Shown in pieces: positions 22,931 through 33,713 of a stretch of DNA of 64,000 nucleotides; the stretch's first letter is position 1, and the number at the start of each line of letters is the position of its first letter. The DNA is from Gnetum montanum (lineage: Eukaryota > Streptophyta > Gnetopsida > Gnetales > Gnetaceae). A model generated the notes under the pieces. That model was not told the DNA's origin. It worked only from the letters and a program-made list of their open reading frames with translations, and did no database searches. The DNA is taken from NCBI GenBank assembly GCA_015680685.1, contig MNCI01011128.1:680837-744836 (forward strand), written 5' to 3'. The position numbers and the translations under genes are program-made.

Positions 22931-23400
22931 ATTTAAATAGCTTAAGAAAAAGCTTGTAGAAGCTCCAATTCTACAAGCACATGATTGGTCCAGTCTATTT
23001 CACATCATGACGGATACATCAAACTATGCCTTGGGAGTTGTGCTTACATAGTTGGATGATTAGAAACATCCTTATTATATCCACTGCATAAGCTAAAGCA
23101 TTGTAGGTGAACCACGTAATTTAAAAGAAAAAGAGCTAATGGCAATTGTACATGCCTTTGAGAAATTTAGGCACTATGTGCTTGGATACAAAGTGTTTGT
23201 GCACACTAATCACAATGCCATTCGCTTCCTCATGAATAAGCCGACTATGAGCTCCCATGTCATATAGTGGTTGATGATCTTACAGAAATTCGATCTTACA
23301 ATGGTAGATTGAAAGAAAACTAAGAATGTGGTTGTTGATCACCTGTCTCTGTTACGATTGGACAACAAAGAGGAGGAGAGCCTACCCTTTGATCAAATTT
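22931..23400 (+). pseudogene. RNase H of element B
   Basis: Motifs in order: FHIMTDTSNYALGVVL (first Asp), KELMAIVHAFEKFRHYVLG (Glu), VFVHTNHNAIRFLMNKP, where the usual Asp of TDH is Asn, and NVVVDHLSLL (last Asp). It degrades the RNA template. One catalytic position is substituted. Confidence 0.85.
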
Positions 23401-24760
23401 CTAATGAACTCATCCTTGCTGGTGCAATAAATGAACAAGTGTCCATTAAACCAAAATGGTATGATGGAATTCTCACTTATGTTCTAACTCAAGAGATGCC
23501 ATAAGAGTTAGACCACCAAAAGAAATAATAATTTCTTCATCAAGCCAAGCACTTCATGGAAATCAATGGACACCTTTACAAGGTGTACATCAATGACTCG
23601 ATTCATTGGTATGTCCCTGATGTGGATTAGCTATGCATTCTCCAAGATGCTCATGAGGTTCCTTGTGGGGATCACTATGTAGTGAGACATACAATCATTA
23701 AGATCCTACTGGTACGGTATTATTAGCCAACAATCTTCATGGATGCTCACCAATTTTTTTTCTCATGTGAACATTATTAACAAGATGATGGGATGATTTC
23801 TCAAATGGAGGAACCTCAATAGTTGATCCAACCACTAGAATCCTTTAACATTTAGGTGATAGACTTCATGGGTACCATCATGTCCATGTTAAATGAAAAG
23901 ACATAGATAATAGTTGCTGTTGACTATTGTACCAAATGGGTAGAAGTAGCAGTAGTCACCAACTATACATCTTCTACTGCTGCATGGTTTGTACAAAAAA
24001 ATGCTATAAATAGGTTTGAAGTGCCATGTGTACTGATTTTTGACAATGGTAATAATTTTATAGGCATTACCTTTTTCATGCTTATGCAATGCTTGGAGGT
24101 CAAACATAAACTAACAACACCCTATCATACCCAAGCCAATGGTCAAGGTAAAGTCACCAATAGGGAGATCACTAAGATCTTAATGAGAACAATTAGCAAA
24201 GATAGGAGAGACTAGAGCACAAAACTCAATGATGCCCTTTGGACCTATCACTCCACATGGAAACTCCCTATGGGCTACTCTTGCTATGAGTTGATGTATG
24301 GAAAACTTCCAACTCTTTCCATTGAATTTGAGCTTAGTACACTTTCAACAACTTGTGACTTAGATCTTGATCTTAGCCTAGCACAAAAAGAAAGATTAAT
24401 CAACCTTAATGTGCTAGATGAGAATTTATTGGTTAGCTTATACTTGAATGAAGTGCACAAGGCATTCAAAAAAAATGACATGACCTTAGGATAAGGAAAG
24501 TTAAATTTTAACTTGGAGACAAGGTTCTCTATTAGAACCCCACACACATACCTCAATGGACTAAGTTCCAAATGTTGTGGAAGAGGGCCTTAAATAATTT
24601 CTAAAACCTTTTTTTCTAAGGCCATGTTAATTTACAAACCTGAGAGCCCAAACAAGAAGTAACTAGTCAACATGCAACAACTTAAACCTTTCCATGAGCC
24701 CAAGAAAGCCAGTGTAAGGAATGCCTCATCGGATGGACATCCACACTCAATTTTTTGAAT
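23401..24760 (+). pseudogene. integrase of element B
   Basis: The HHCC zinc domain is seen around 23630-23780 (GDHYVVRHT, SCEHY). The core has VIDFMGTI (first Asp, near 23860), VAVDYCTKWVEVA, VPCVLIFDNGNNF (second Asp, near 24040) and YHTQANGQGKVTNREIT (near 24125-24170), where the catalytic Glu expected before V-x-N is Lys. It continues with WTYHSTWKLPMGYS, LMYGKLPTLSIEFE and LDEN, and closes with a charged tail to about 24760. The Lys substitution is shared with element D. Confidence 0.88.
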
Positions 24761-25060
24761 CTCCTCCTTTCAACTTAGTCATAGGGGAGATGGCCATCCA
24801 TGCTAATTATTAAAGTGGCCCCTCAATTTTTTACCTTTTTATTTTATAATTTTTATTTTACACTTTATTGTTTTTACACTTTTTTGTTTTACACTTTCTT
24901 TATTTTTATACATTTTTGTTGTACACTTTTTTATTTTTCCAATTTTTGTTTTATAACATCATCAGTACATTTTATCTTTCTTGGATATTTATAATTTTTT
25001 ATATCTTCCTTTATTTTGGAATAATTTTCTTATTATTTTGCTACTAAAAGTGCTTTATTG
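24761..25060 (+). other. T-rich stretch after B pol
   Basis: A run of TTTTTATTTTACAC-like words at 24826-25010, just after the stop of pol. D has the same as A-rich sequence at 47210-47400, and F at 30330-30480. A conserved T-rich element at the pol end may act in RNA processing; that is inference. Confidence 0.6.
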
Positions 25061-26330
25061 TCAACAGGACACAATGATGCTATAGCTATTTGCTAATGGT
25101 GGTTTATTTTTAATGTTTTTGATTGCTAATGTCTGGTTTCTATTTTTGAATTTTAATGACTGATGACTAAGACAAAGTTTCATTTTCATGGAATAGGTAG
25201 TGAGTCCACATCATCCACCCATATACAAACTCTATGGTTTTTCTTGTTTTGGAAATATGAGGTTTCTTTTTCATTAATAAAACTTTAACGAACTTGTGAC
25301 CTTCGTAGATTCCAAACTTGGGAAATATTTAAAGGTTTGAATAGGGTGTGAATTTAAAGGGATTCAAAGCTCTTTGTACCTCTCTACTTACTTGAGTGCA
25401 TGAGTGTTCTCATGGATTTCTTACTGTTCTGTGTCAACCAATAATAGGAAGTTGAATAAGTCTTTACATGGTGTGGTTCCCAACCAAAAATCTATAAAAA
25501 TATAAAATTTTTAAAAAAATTGATGGGAATTCAAAGCACACCCCTTAGACAAAATAACAAGCTACAAGCACTAGTTATGGGACTAGAAAGACATGTTATC
25601 TATGCTTGAAGGTCCCCTCTAACTAAGGCCCTCTCTCACTTCATGCTTCTCTTTTTTTCTCAATTAAGGAATAGTGATTGATTTGTGGGAGCATTCTTGT
25701 ATCTTGAGGGAGTGAATCAGTCTTCAGTGATGATGTGAAGTCATTGAAAGTGGTTTGTTTTGATCTAGACTAAGGATGAACTTTATTGGGTCATTTAACC
25801 ATACAATTCACAAGGGACTTCATGTGACCACAATTAGAAACTCCATTTCACTTCCTCTCTCATCCATAAATCCTTTCCATTACTCACATAATTCTCATTT
25901 TCTGTGATTTTGTTCAATGTCTTAGTTTGAAGTGTCAAAATTCTTAGATAGATTCTTCTAGATTCAGTCCTTAACTTTTTAGAACCATTAATCAATTGTG
26001 GGATCCACGGACTTATTAATTGAGGTTATGCAAGGGAAAGAGGGCATGAGTCTATTATGGAAAGAATCCACTTGAATATCTCTTGATTGGGATAGTTAAG
26101 TTCCTTATCCTTAGGCATTTTGACAATCAAATATTTCATGTGTCCCATCGATGCATCCAACTGTGTGCTTCTTAAGGAATTTTCTCAATCAAATTTCATT
26201 CTCCAATTTTCCAAATTTTGTGAACTTTAAATCTCTTTTCTAATGTTTTCATTATGTTCACAGCTTTTTTGGCTCTCTATGGATACCAATTTCATAAGAA
26301 AACTCTTAATATTTTTCAAGATATTTAAAG
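25061..26330 (+). other. untranslated tract of element B
   Basis: About 1.3 kb without a coding frame. It aligns along its length with the minus strand of D at 45950-47200, so it is a standard part of the element. I see no gene in it. Confidence 0.6.
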
Positions 26331-26600
26331 TGAAAATTTTGGGCATAGGCTCTGTATATGGATACTTGTCAATGGAGCCCATACATAAATGGAACCCCAT
26401 ATATAAGCTCCCATTGATGTAGGGGTCCACTTTCCTATAAATAGGTGATAACACTTAGCATTTTTCACATTTTCTCATAAACGAGAAGGGATTTTTTGAA
26501 ATTTTCAGAGCCCAAAACCTTCCAAGAGCCATATCTTCCTAACCATTTGTTTGATTCACTTCATTCTTCAACCCTGTAGCTATAGGAGGTAAGATCTTTG
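26331..26600 (+). promoter_or_regulatory. internal promoter-like block with TATA box and splice donor
   Basis: CAATGGAGCC and CCCATTGATGT words like those of the LTR start (26365-26425) precede TATAAATA at 26436-26443. A GAG/GTAAGA donor lies at 26588-26593. D has the same order on its minus strand: repeats at 45830-45950, TATA at 45807-45816, AAAG/GTAAGC at 45663-45654. The block lies upstream of the 3' ORF and could drive it separately. Confidence 0.5.
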
Positions 26601-26786
26601 TCATGGGGGCCACAAACCTTAAGTTTTTGATGAATTTTTTTTTTCAAAAAATTTCTAACTCCCACAAAGATTTAACAAAAAAAACCAACATTAAAACATC
26701 AAATTATAAGAGTTAAACCTTTCCAACAAACTTCGGTAACATTCTAAGTTAAAAATAATTAAAATAATTATAAAATAATCAATATG
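26601..26786 (+). other. intron-like stretch of B before the F insertion
   Basis: AT-rich sequence that aligns with D minus strand 45490-45650 and resumes after F at 33614. It would be the intron between the internal donor and the 3' ORF. Confidence 0.45.
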
Positions 26787-26791
26787 CCATG
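26787..26791. repeat. target site duplication CCATG, left copy (element F)
   Basis: Identical to 33609-33613. The host B sequence is continuous across the pair when compared with D. Confidence 0.9.
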
Positions 26792-27282
26792 TGATGAGTG
26801 GCGAGGTACCCCTACACTCAACCATACGAATATGAGCGTTCTCACACGCGATCTGGTCGAACTCCGCAGACGAACTAGTTGTGGCACCTAGAAAGTTAGC
26901 CTTAGGTCACAGTTCACTGTCTTCCCACCTAAACTAGTATTATATTTATCACGTATGGTTTAGTCCAGAGTGAGGTGTATGATGTGTTCATAATCTAATG
27001 CTACTCCCGAAGGAAATGGAAAGTGATATTAAATTAACTAATCTAGGAGAGAGAGGGTAAGAGAATCTAATCTAGCCTAAGTGCGATGAGCATCTGTTCC
27101 TTGATCATCTATACACATCTTGGACCTCATGCATGACTACACTGGGATTGCCAAGCGTAGATCCTAGGTATGCCACTGGGCTACCAAGTAGTCACACTTA
27201 AATGCTCGTAATCAAGTTGTACTCATTCCGCGTTACTAGGAGATAAGGGTGAGAGACTAATTAAGAAAGCAGTAAATAACAA

Positions 27283-27318
<36 letters not shown>

Positions 27319-27528
27319 CAAAGTGAATGCTACAATGATGAAGTAATCTCGATCTTTATTGCTGGTCATGTGCATGTCCAAGTACGTCACACTCGAATAA
27401 AGGATGCTGTACAATTACATTCACCACATTACGCGCAGACACTGGAAAATAATCTATCTCTAGAGGTGTCAAACTGCCAGAGCTTCGCTACTCCTATTCT
27501 AAGTTGTGGAACAAGGAAGAGCTACTTC

Positions 27529-27537
27529 TTATTTATA
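27529..27537 (-). promoter_or_regulatory. TATA box in F 3' LTR
   Basis: The minus strand reads CTATAAATAAG; the same is at 33452-33460. Confidence 0.7.
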
Positions 27538-27547
27538 GACATTGCGG

Positions 27548-27645
27548 TAGACTGTGATATTGTGTATGCGATATTGTAGGGGAAGACGCGATATCGCGTA
27601 CGCGATATCACAGGGGATGCGATATTGCGGCGGACGCGATATCGT
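27548..27645. repeat. GCGATATCGC palindrome array, F 3' LTR
   Basis: Six copies of GCGATATCGC or one-to-two-base variants within about 100 bp, just upstream of the TATA box in the element's direction. The other LTR has about eight. Confidence 0.8.
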
Positions 27646-27652
27646 GTCCCAT

Positions 27653-27666
27653 TATACCCCCACGAC
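27653..27666 (-). other. polypurine tract of element F
   Basis: The minus strand reads GTCGTGGGGGTA directly before the 3' LTR. The same GTGGGG(G)(A)TA tract precedes the 3' LTRs of B and D. Confidence 0.8.
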
Positions 27667-27813
27667 TGAATAAAAACTCATCCTTGAGTTACAGTGATTA
27701 TACAGTGGATAGGTATGGGATTATTGATGGAAAAAGAAATGGGACAATGCCGCAGTGTGGGAAGAAAATAAAGACACAACACAAAATATGCTACAACTAC
27801 AAAAATTTGGAAC

Positions 27814-28578
27814 TCATGTAGTTCCTGGTGGCAGTGGCTTCTCCATAGGTGCCTTTCCTTTGTCTTGTGCTCCAAGTTTTGAGGCTTGATGATGTTGAAG
27901 TATGGCCTGAAGTTTCTCCTCTTGTAAGGCCTTGAGTGCCTTGGCGCGTGTGTAAGCTTGCACTTGTGCCATAGAGGCATCTTAGTCAACCTTCTCTTTT
28001 TCTTCCGCCACCCTTTTATTCTCTGTCAATAGTTTATTAAGTTGCTCAATTCTAAAAGTGTCTAGCTGGTTTTGAGCAACCTTTGGCCTTGTATTCGGAA
28101 GGTTTAATACTTCCAAAATGGCTTGGACAGAGAAATCAACAGTCACACCACAATTGTTAACCGTGGTACCTTCTTTATTGTGCCAAAATTGGTACATTTT
28201 CCCTAAGTACTAGGCACCACTTTCAGAGAGGGTAGGCCATAATGGGGATCCTTTGAGGTGATCCCTAATGGCCTCTAGAGAAAATTTTGTGAAAGGTCCA
28301 AAGTTTAATTCCATGATCACTACAGTAAATATGGACCTTTCATGGATGGTCTGAACAGAATCCTAGGTTAGCGTGAGATATCGTCCCTATTCAGACACTA
28401 CAGTAGCTCCTCCTTTTACCTACCTTGATTGTATAGTAGCAGGGTCTTCTTGATGGATACTAAATGATTTTTCCTCCTGCTCTACATGTTGTTTGGCAAG
28501 AACTTGTCCTTCACCTCTCCTAGGTTATTTGATCACACCTTAAGCAGGACCTTCCTGTTGTCCGTGTTTCAGGGCCAT
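27814..28578 (-). pseudogene. 3' ORF of element F (unknown coiled-coil protein)
   Basis: It starts MALKHGQQEGPA at 28578-28576 and ends at a TGA at 27816-27814; 255 codons in one frame with a few internal TAG/TAA stops. The same start occurs in D (MALKEKHSQKGG) and B (MAPKGRHAQKED). The middle has FTKFSLEAIRDHLKGSPLW and MYQFWHNKEGTT, then a helix-prone EQLNKLLTENKRVAEEKEK and an Ala/Lys/Gln-rich tail. It is much shorter than the roughly 900-residue version in B. The ATG follows a branch-like CTAAT and GATTGTAG, a good splice acceptor. Athila elements are known to carry an extra ORF after pol, sometimes called env-like; no membrane span is evident here. Confidence 0.7.
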
Positions 28579-30329
28579 CTACAATCACACGGGACCAATC
28601 ATTAGTAAGGTTATTACCAAAGTTAGGTTATACCTTACTTCTTGCCTTAATAGATTTACTTTATTTCCATGTGATGTTAATTATTAGAAGAACATGTCCT
28701 CGAAAGATTATAATGTTGACTCCTCTTTGCTTAGGTGGTTTTCAAATTTAATTTTCTCGTATAGCTAAGGGGATGAAATTGTTTTTGACACATTCTATTC
28801 TTAATTCTACAACTAATTACCCTTAAAGATATCCCTTTGAGTGATGATGAATTTCAAAAAATTTATGCACTATTCGGCGTGTGCCCCTCCCCCACGACTA
28901 AGCTGAACACTCCTGGTTCAAGTAGGTTCAAATGGAATGAAAATTGGAGTATTAGCGAGCGAGTTATGGATATGAAAGCAAGGGAAGTGCAATCATGAGT
29001 CGTAGAGAGGAATTGAAAAACTTCCCTTGCGTGAACAATTGCAAATGATGTTGATTAGCACAGAGGGGTCACGTATATGTATTTTCATTGAAGTTAGGGC
29101 ACTTAGAGAATGTACCAAATTTTTAATATTTCTTTGAAATTAAACGATGTAAACTAAGAACATCTGGATGATTATTAAGGGGTTCTTAGGTAATTAGATG
29201 GTTTTAAAGGCACGAATAATGATCTGTGGGTTTTATCAATAAGGACCTTAGGTGATAGAGAAAAAGGCTATGTGATGATTCATAGAGACATTGAATCGGA
29301 GGGATAGTAATAAGGGAAAGAATATCATGAAAAATACACTGAGGGTAATAAATGATGTGTGTGAGCTGTTTCATAAGTGAAAATTACAAAATATTACATA
29401 AGTGGATCCTCCCCAAAGTAGGTTCCAACCTATAATGCCCTTGTGTAACCACACTTAAAGTGTCCATGAGCACTAGAAGGGTTAAATTTAATTCGCACTA
29501 ACTCCACAAAACACACACATGTAAATATCACCAGAATAAGGTAAGAATTCTATGCTACATAAAACATGAGCTACAATTACACGAACAGTGAGATGAGACG
29601 AACTATAGAAAGGGATCGTAGAGATTGGGACATGAGGTAACTGACTCAGGGCACAATGAATCCTATGTGTAAAGCATGATTAATGTATCATTAACCCATC
29701 ATTCCAAGATCAAGACCAAGTTCGTTCCTCTAATCAATGACATTGTATTGTTTCATCCCATGATGAGCAACTATGAGAGTACTAGAACAACAAGGCGTAT
29801 GATCACTTGGCGTTTTGTTCAAGGGAGGAGTGATTTTTGTTTTGTGGCACTTTTCTTTTTCTGTCTCTATTTTTTTTCTTTTTCACTTTACTGAATCCAG
29901 AGAAGCCGCCAACCTTCAGGCATTGGTGCATGTCTTTCCAGTGGGAACCCCTAGCACAACATTAATTTTTGAGTGCCCTTTTGATTACTCTTACTCCCAT
30001 TTTTCATTAGGTCTACAAGGATCTTAGTACGACCACGTTGCATGATAACTCCCATAGACATTACCAAAGAGAATCTACAAGTCCCCTTGATGTCACACCC
30101 TACTAATTCCCTCTTGGTCCATCCTTCTTCATTCTGGGTTCAATGAACATAAAATTAATTTTAAATTTCTAATTTTTTCAAGAATATCACTGTACCCTCG
30201 AACAAAACCTCTTATTTGTAGAGTGGATGAGTGGGTGCAATGGGCTCACTATTCTAAATAATTGATCATTTGAGACTCGATAACATAGAACACACCTCAA
30301 CCAATGATCCACATGAGTGTTTTATTCAT
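28579..30329 (-). other. untranslated tract of element F
   Basis: About 1.75 kb with no coding frame I can support. By position it equals the tract after pol in B and D. The last 40 bp (28579-28620) hold the splice-acceptor-like signal of the 3' ORF. Confidence 0.5.
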
Positions 30330-30480
30330 AGACGAGATTACTTACAAAAAACGTCAAAAGACAAAAATACCAAAAAGACAAAAAGATAAAACAAGAAATT
30401 GAAAAAATGAAAAACTGGAAAAAATTTTGAAAAATCAAAGAAAATAAAAATGGTTATTAATCCCACTTGTTATTAGAATG
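30330..30480 (-). other. T-rich stretch of element F
   Basis: The minus strand is a TTTTTCATTTTTTCAATTTC-like run, equal in position to the post-pol T-rich stretch of B and D, here directly after the gag region. This marks where pol is missing. Confidence 0.65.
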
Positions 30481-30699
30481 GGGGATATCCCTCATAGCTA
30501 AATGGTCGAGGATGACATGGATTAATAACTGATGGCTAGGATCCTTGCATTTTGAAAGTATTCTGGCTTGGTCATATTTACCCCATCGGGTTTCACACAC
30601 TTGATTATAATGAGCATAGTGGGGCAATTTATATGATGTAGTTCTCGGATAACAAGTTGACCCACTATGATGTTTGTGACCGTTAGATGGTATGCAAGG

Positions 30700-32741
30700 A
30701 TTGGTTTGTCGCTCTCCACAGTTGTGTTCATTGGGCCGGATTGTTGTTGGAGTGTGAGTTGGTGGCCCTGATGAAGTTACATGAGGCGTTGGGTTCGAAG
30801 ATAAGGGTGCACCACAGTGTGGGACTTGTGCTAAGTTGTAGGATGTAGTGGCCTCAAAATTGTGTTGTCCCCTCTTATGGCCATGCTTAAAGAAGGGGTG
30901 CTTTGGATGTTGAGGAGGCCTCTCACTACTGTTGGTAGGATTAGCACAAGTAACATTCGTGGGTTTTTGCTATGGTGCAAGCACCTCAGGAACAGTTGGT
31001 GGTGATGTATAATGAGGGAAAGGATGAGAATGTTGAAAGTTAGGAGGAGTACAGGGTGCACAAGGTGGTGGTTGTGTTGAAGGTATGGGCTGATAGTACT
31101 GAGGAGAATGGTACTGTGATGAGATAGAGTTGGTTGGCTCATTTGGAGAAACAAGATGTTGAATAGGATAAGCATTTGGATTCGGGTGATATGAAGGGTG
31201 TCTCCAGTCTAGTGGTGGTCTCCCCCATGACTATGATGGTTACCACTGTGATCGAACACAGTATCTCTATACGAACTCTAGATGTAACGTGTTTTCCCAA
31301 TGCTCATGTAAATGTAACAATATTGGGCATTGGCCCTTGGGGTGATCATACAAGCATATGTTGCATTCATATGTATGATTAGTAGTTGCATGCTTATTTC
31401 CTTCATTATTTTTCTCCGAATGTCTAATGTTTTGTCTTGCTTCTTGGGTTATCAAACTCAATCTTCAATAATATTGATAAATTCTCCACACTTTTGATAC
31501 GTCCATTCCAACATATTATTGATCTTTGCCTCGACTTCTTCTAATGCTTGTTGTGTTGGCAAAGATGATGTTTCCACCTTGAGATTGGTTGATTTCTCCT
31601 TTTTATGATCATGGACCTTTGTTAAGTTAAGATTCTGGTCTCATTGATGTTCTTCAACACTCTCCCATCTAGTCATTTCTCCTTCTTCTTTTGCTACCTG
31701 CTTAATAAGCTCTTGGATTTGATGGGTTCGTTGTTCGTATAGTTGACCTTGGGCATACATTCCTAGGATCTCTCTTGTTTCATTACGTAGCCCATCAATG
31801 ATATGGTACATTAGCCTTTCCTCAGAAAACCCATGGCCTGGACAGTTATTTAATAGGGCATAATATCTTGCTAAGACGATGTCCAAGGGTTCATGTTGTG
31901 CTTGTTTCCATCCTTGGATTTGTTTCCTCAAGGCTGACACTCTTGTGTAGGTTTGATATTTTTCGTTAAAGACTTCTACCATTGTTGACCAACGTCGTAT
32001 TGAATTTGGTTTTAATGATCTATACCATACTTTTGCTTAGCCAACAAGTGTCATGGGAAAGAGCTTAAGTTTTTGCCACCCATTATCAATGTTATTCCAT
32101 GTGCAGGCACCGTAGAAGGCTTGTAAATGTTGATACGGGTCTAAATCATAGCCTCCTAAGAAGTTAGGGAAGTTGTTTAAATCGAGCCTGGGTGGACGAC
32201 TCTCTTTACGATGCCTACGGGAGATTTGAATAGCCTCTTGTATTGGTGTTAGGCTCTTAGTCACCAATAGGGATTCATCATCACTAAGTAGGTTGTGAGT
32301 TTGTAAGTTGGGATGATGTTGCCTTTGTTTATGTTGGCGTTCTTGATTTTCTTTGTGAGCTCGATTTTTAGTTCTATGCCGATCCCTTGAAAGATAGTCA
32401 TCCATGTCAGAATCTGATGTTGAAGGAGTAGAGGAAGAGAAGGAACTGTAAAACTCATTATGACTTTTTTAAGTCTTCCAATCATCCCCAAGTAAGTTCT
32501 TGTTAGTTATTGAGAAGGTCCTAGGCCTTTCGGGCCTCCTCGTTCTATGGGATGTCTCATCCTCACTAGAGATGTCAGAGTTGGATGAAGAGAGTCTTTG
32601 AGTATTGTTGGGGTGTTCATAAATGTAGGGGACTCTTGCATACGTTTGAGTACTCCAATCTTCATTGTCATCTAGTTCGTTGGTTCTCCAATGAACTTCC
32701 TCACTAAGTGTGGCATTATTGTGATCTTGTAGGAGAGGCAT
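30700..32741 (-). pseudogene. gag of element F
   Basis: It starts MPLLQDHNNATLSEEVHW (32741). An acidic Ser-rich segment (SSSNSDISSEDETSHRTRR) is followed by RLDLNNFPNFLGGYDLDPYQ, TLVG-x-AKVWYRSLK and MVEVFNEKYQTYTRVSALRK, the conserved gag core, and IIDGLRNETREILGMYAQGQ. The zinc-knuckle region YECNICLYDHPKGQCPILLH is near 31300-31350, then a Pro/His/Gln-rich tail. One frame runs from 32741 to about 31480 with only a couple of stops, then shifts. It is the best preserved gag in the window and anchors the reading of the others. Confidence 0.88.
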
Positions 32742-32866
32742 TGTTGTGAAACTGTGTGTGAATTCATATGTGAATTTTTATAATTAATTCTTCTTCTTAA
32801 GAGATATATCGTTAATTCCTATACAATGACCTTGTATGATATAACTAATCTAGATAACTAGCACCG
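32742..32866 (-). other. leader of element F
   Basis: About 125 bp between primer site and gag start; nothing else visible. Confidence 0.5.
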
Positions 32867-32884
32867 TCCCCGACAACGGCGCTA
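32867..32884 (-). other. primer binding site of element F (tRNA-Asp type)
   Basis: The minus strand reads TAGCGCCGTTGTCGGGGA one base from the LTR end. It differs by one base from TGGCGCCGTTGTCGGGGA, complementary to the 3' end of plant tRNA-Asp, the usual Athila primer. Confidence 0.85.
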
Positions 32885-32885
32885 A

Positions 32886-33608
32886 TGATGAGTGGTGAGG
32901 TACCCCTACACTCAACCATACGAATATGAGCATTCTCATGTGCGATTTGGTCGAACTCCGCAGATGGACTAGTTGTGGCACCTAGACAGTTAGCCTTAGG
33001 TCGTAGTTCACTGTCTTCCCACCTGGACTAGTATTATATTTGTTACATATGGTTTAGTCCAGAGTGAGGTGTATGATGTGTTCCTAATCTAATGCTACTC
33101 CTGAAGGCAATGGAAANAGTAGTCACACTTAAATGCTCGTAATCAAGTTGTACTCATTCCGCGTTACTAGGAGATAAGGGTGAGAGACTAATTAAGAAAG
33201 CAGTAAATAAAAATTAAATAAATAAATAAATAAATAAATAACAAAGTGAATGCTACAATGATGAAGTAATCTTGATCTTTATTGCTAGTCATGTGCGTGT
33301 CCAAGTATGTCACACTCGAATAAAGGATGCCGTACAATTACATTCACCACATTGCGGGCAGACACTGGAAAATAATCTATCTCTAGAGGGATCAAACTAC
33401 CAGAGCTTCGCTACTCCTATTCTAAGTTGTGGAACAAGGGAGAGCCACTTCTTATTTATAGACATTGCGGTGGACTATGATATCATGTATGCGATATCGC
33501 AGGGGAAGACGCCATATCGTGTATGCAATATCACGAGGGATGCGATATCATGGCGGACGCGATATCACATACGTGATATTGTGGCCCATGCGATATCACG
33601 TCCCATCA
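32886..33608 (-). repeat. 5' LTR of element F, with sequence missing at an N
   Basis: 723 bp starting TGATGGGACG and ending CACTCATCA on the minus strand. About 160 bp present in the other LTR (roughly 27023-27186) are absent exactly at an N at 33117. It carries TATA at 33452-33460 and about eight GATATC-type palindromes at 33477-33600. Confidence 0.92.
33117..33117. other. undetermined base (N) at a probable assembly collapse
   Basis: The only N in the window. It coincides with the loss of about 160 bp relative to the paired LTR, so sequence lengths here should not be trusted. Confidence 0.8.
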
Positions 33609-33613
33609 CCATG
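33609..33613. repeat. target site duplication CCATG, right copy (element F)
   Basis: Matches 26787-26791. Confidence 0.9.
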
Positions 33614-33713
33614 GTTCAAACTTAACCTAAACTATAATTTCTCAATGAGAAAGGTACTTAAATATTATAAGTTACATATTAAATGCTAATCCTTGGTTAT
33701 GATGTAACTATAT

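Larger units (their letters stand above)
26792..27652 (-). repeat. 3' LTR of element F
   Basis: 861 bp aligning with 32886-33608. It contains an AAAT microsatellite (27283-27318), TATA at 27529-27537 and a GCGATATCGC-type array at 27548-27645. About 10 differences in the first 117 bp compared by eye. Confidence 0.93.
26792..33608 (-). mobile_element. pol-less Athila-like element F, 6.8 kb
   Basis: On the minus strand: 5' LTR (33608-32886), tRNA-Asp-type primer site, short leader, gag (32741-30700), T-rich stretch, untranslated tract, 3' ORF (28578-27814), polypurine tract, 3' LTR (27652-26792). No protease, RT, RNase H or integrase sequence is present: gag passes directly to the region that follows pol in B and D. 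It must have depended on enzymes from a relative. Gag and the 3' ORF have far fewer stops than in B, D or E, so F is the youngest-looking element. It is flanked by CCATG. Confidence 0.92.
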
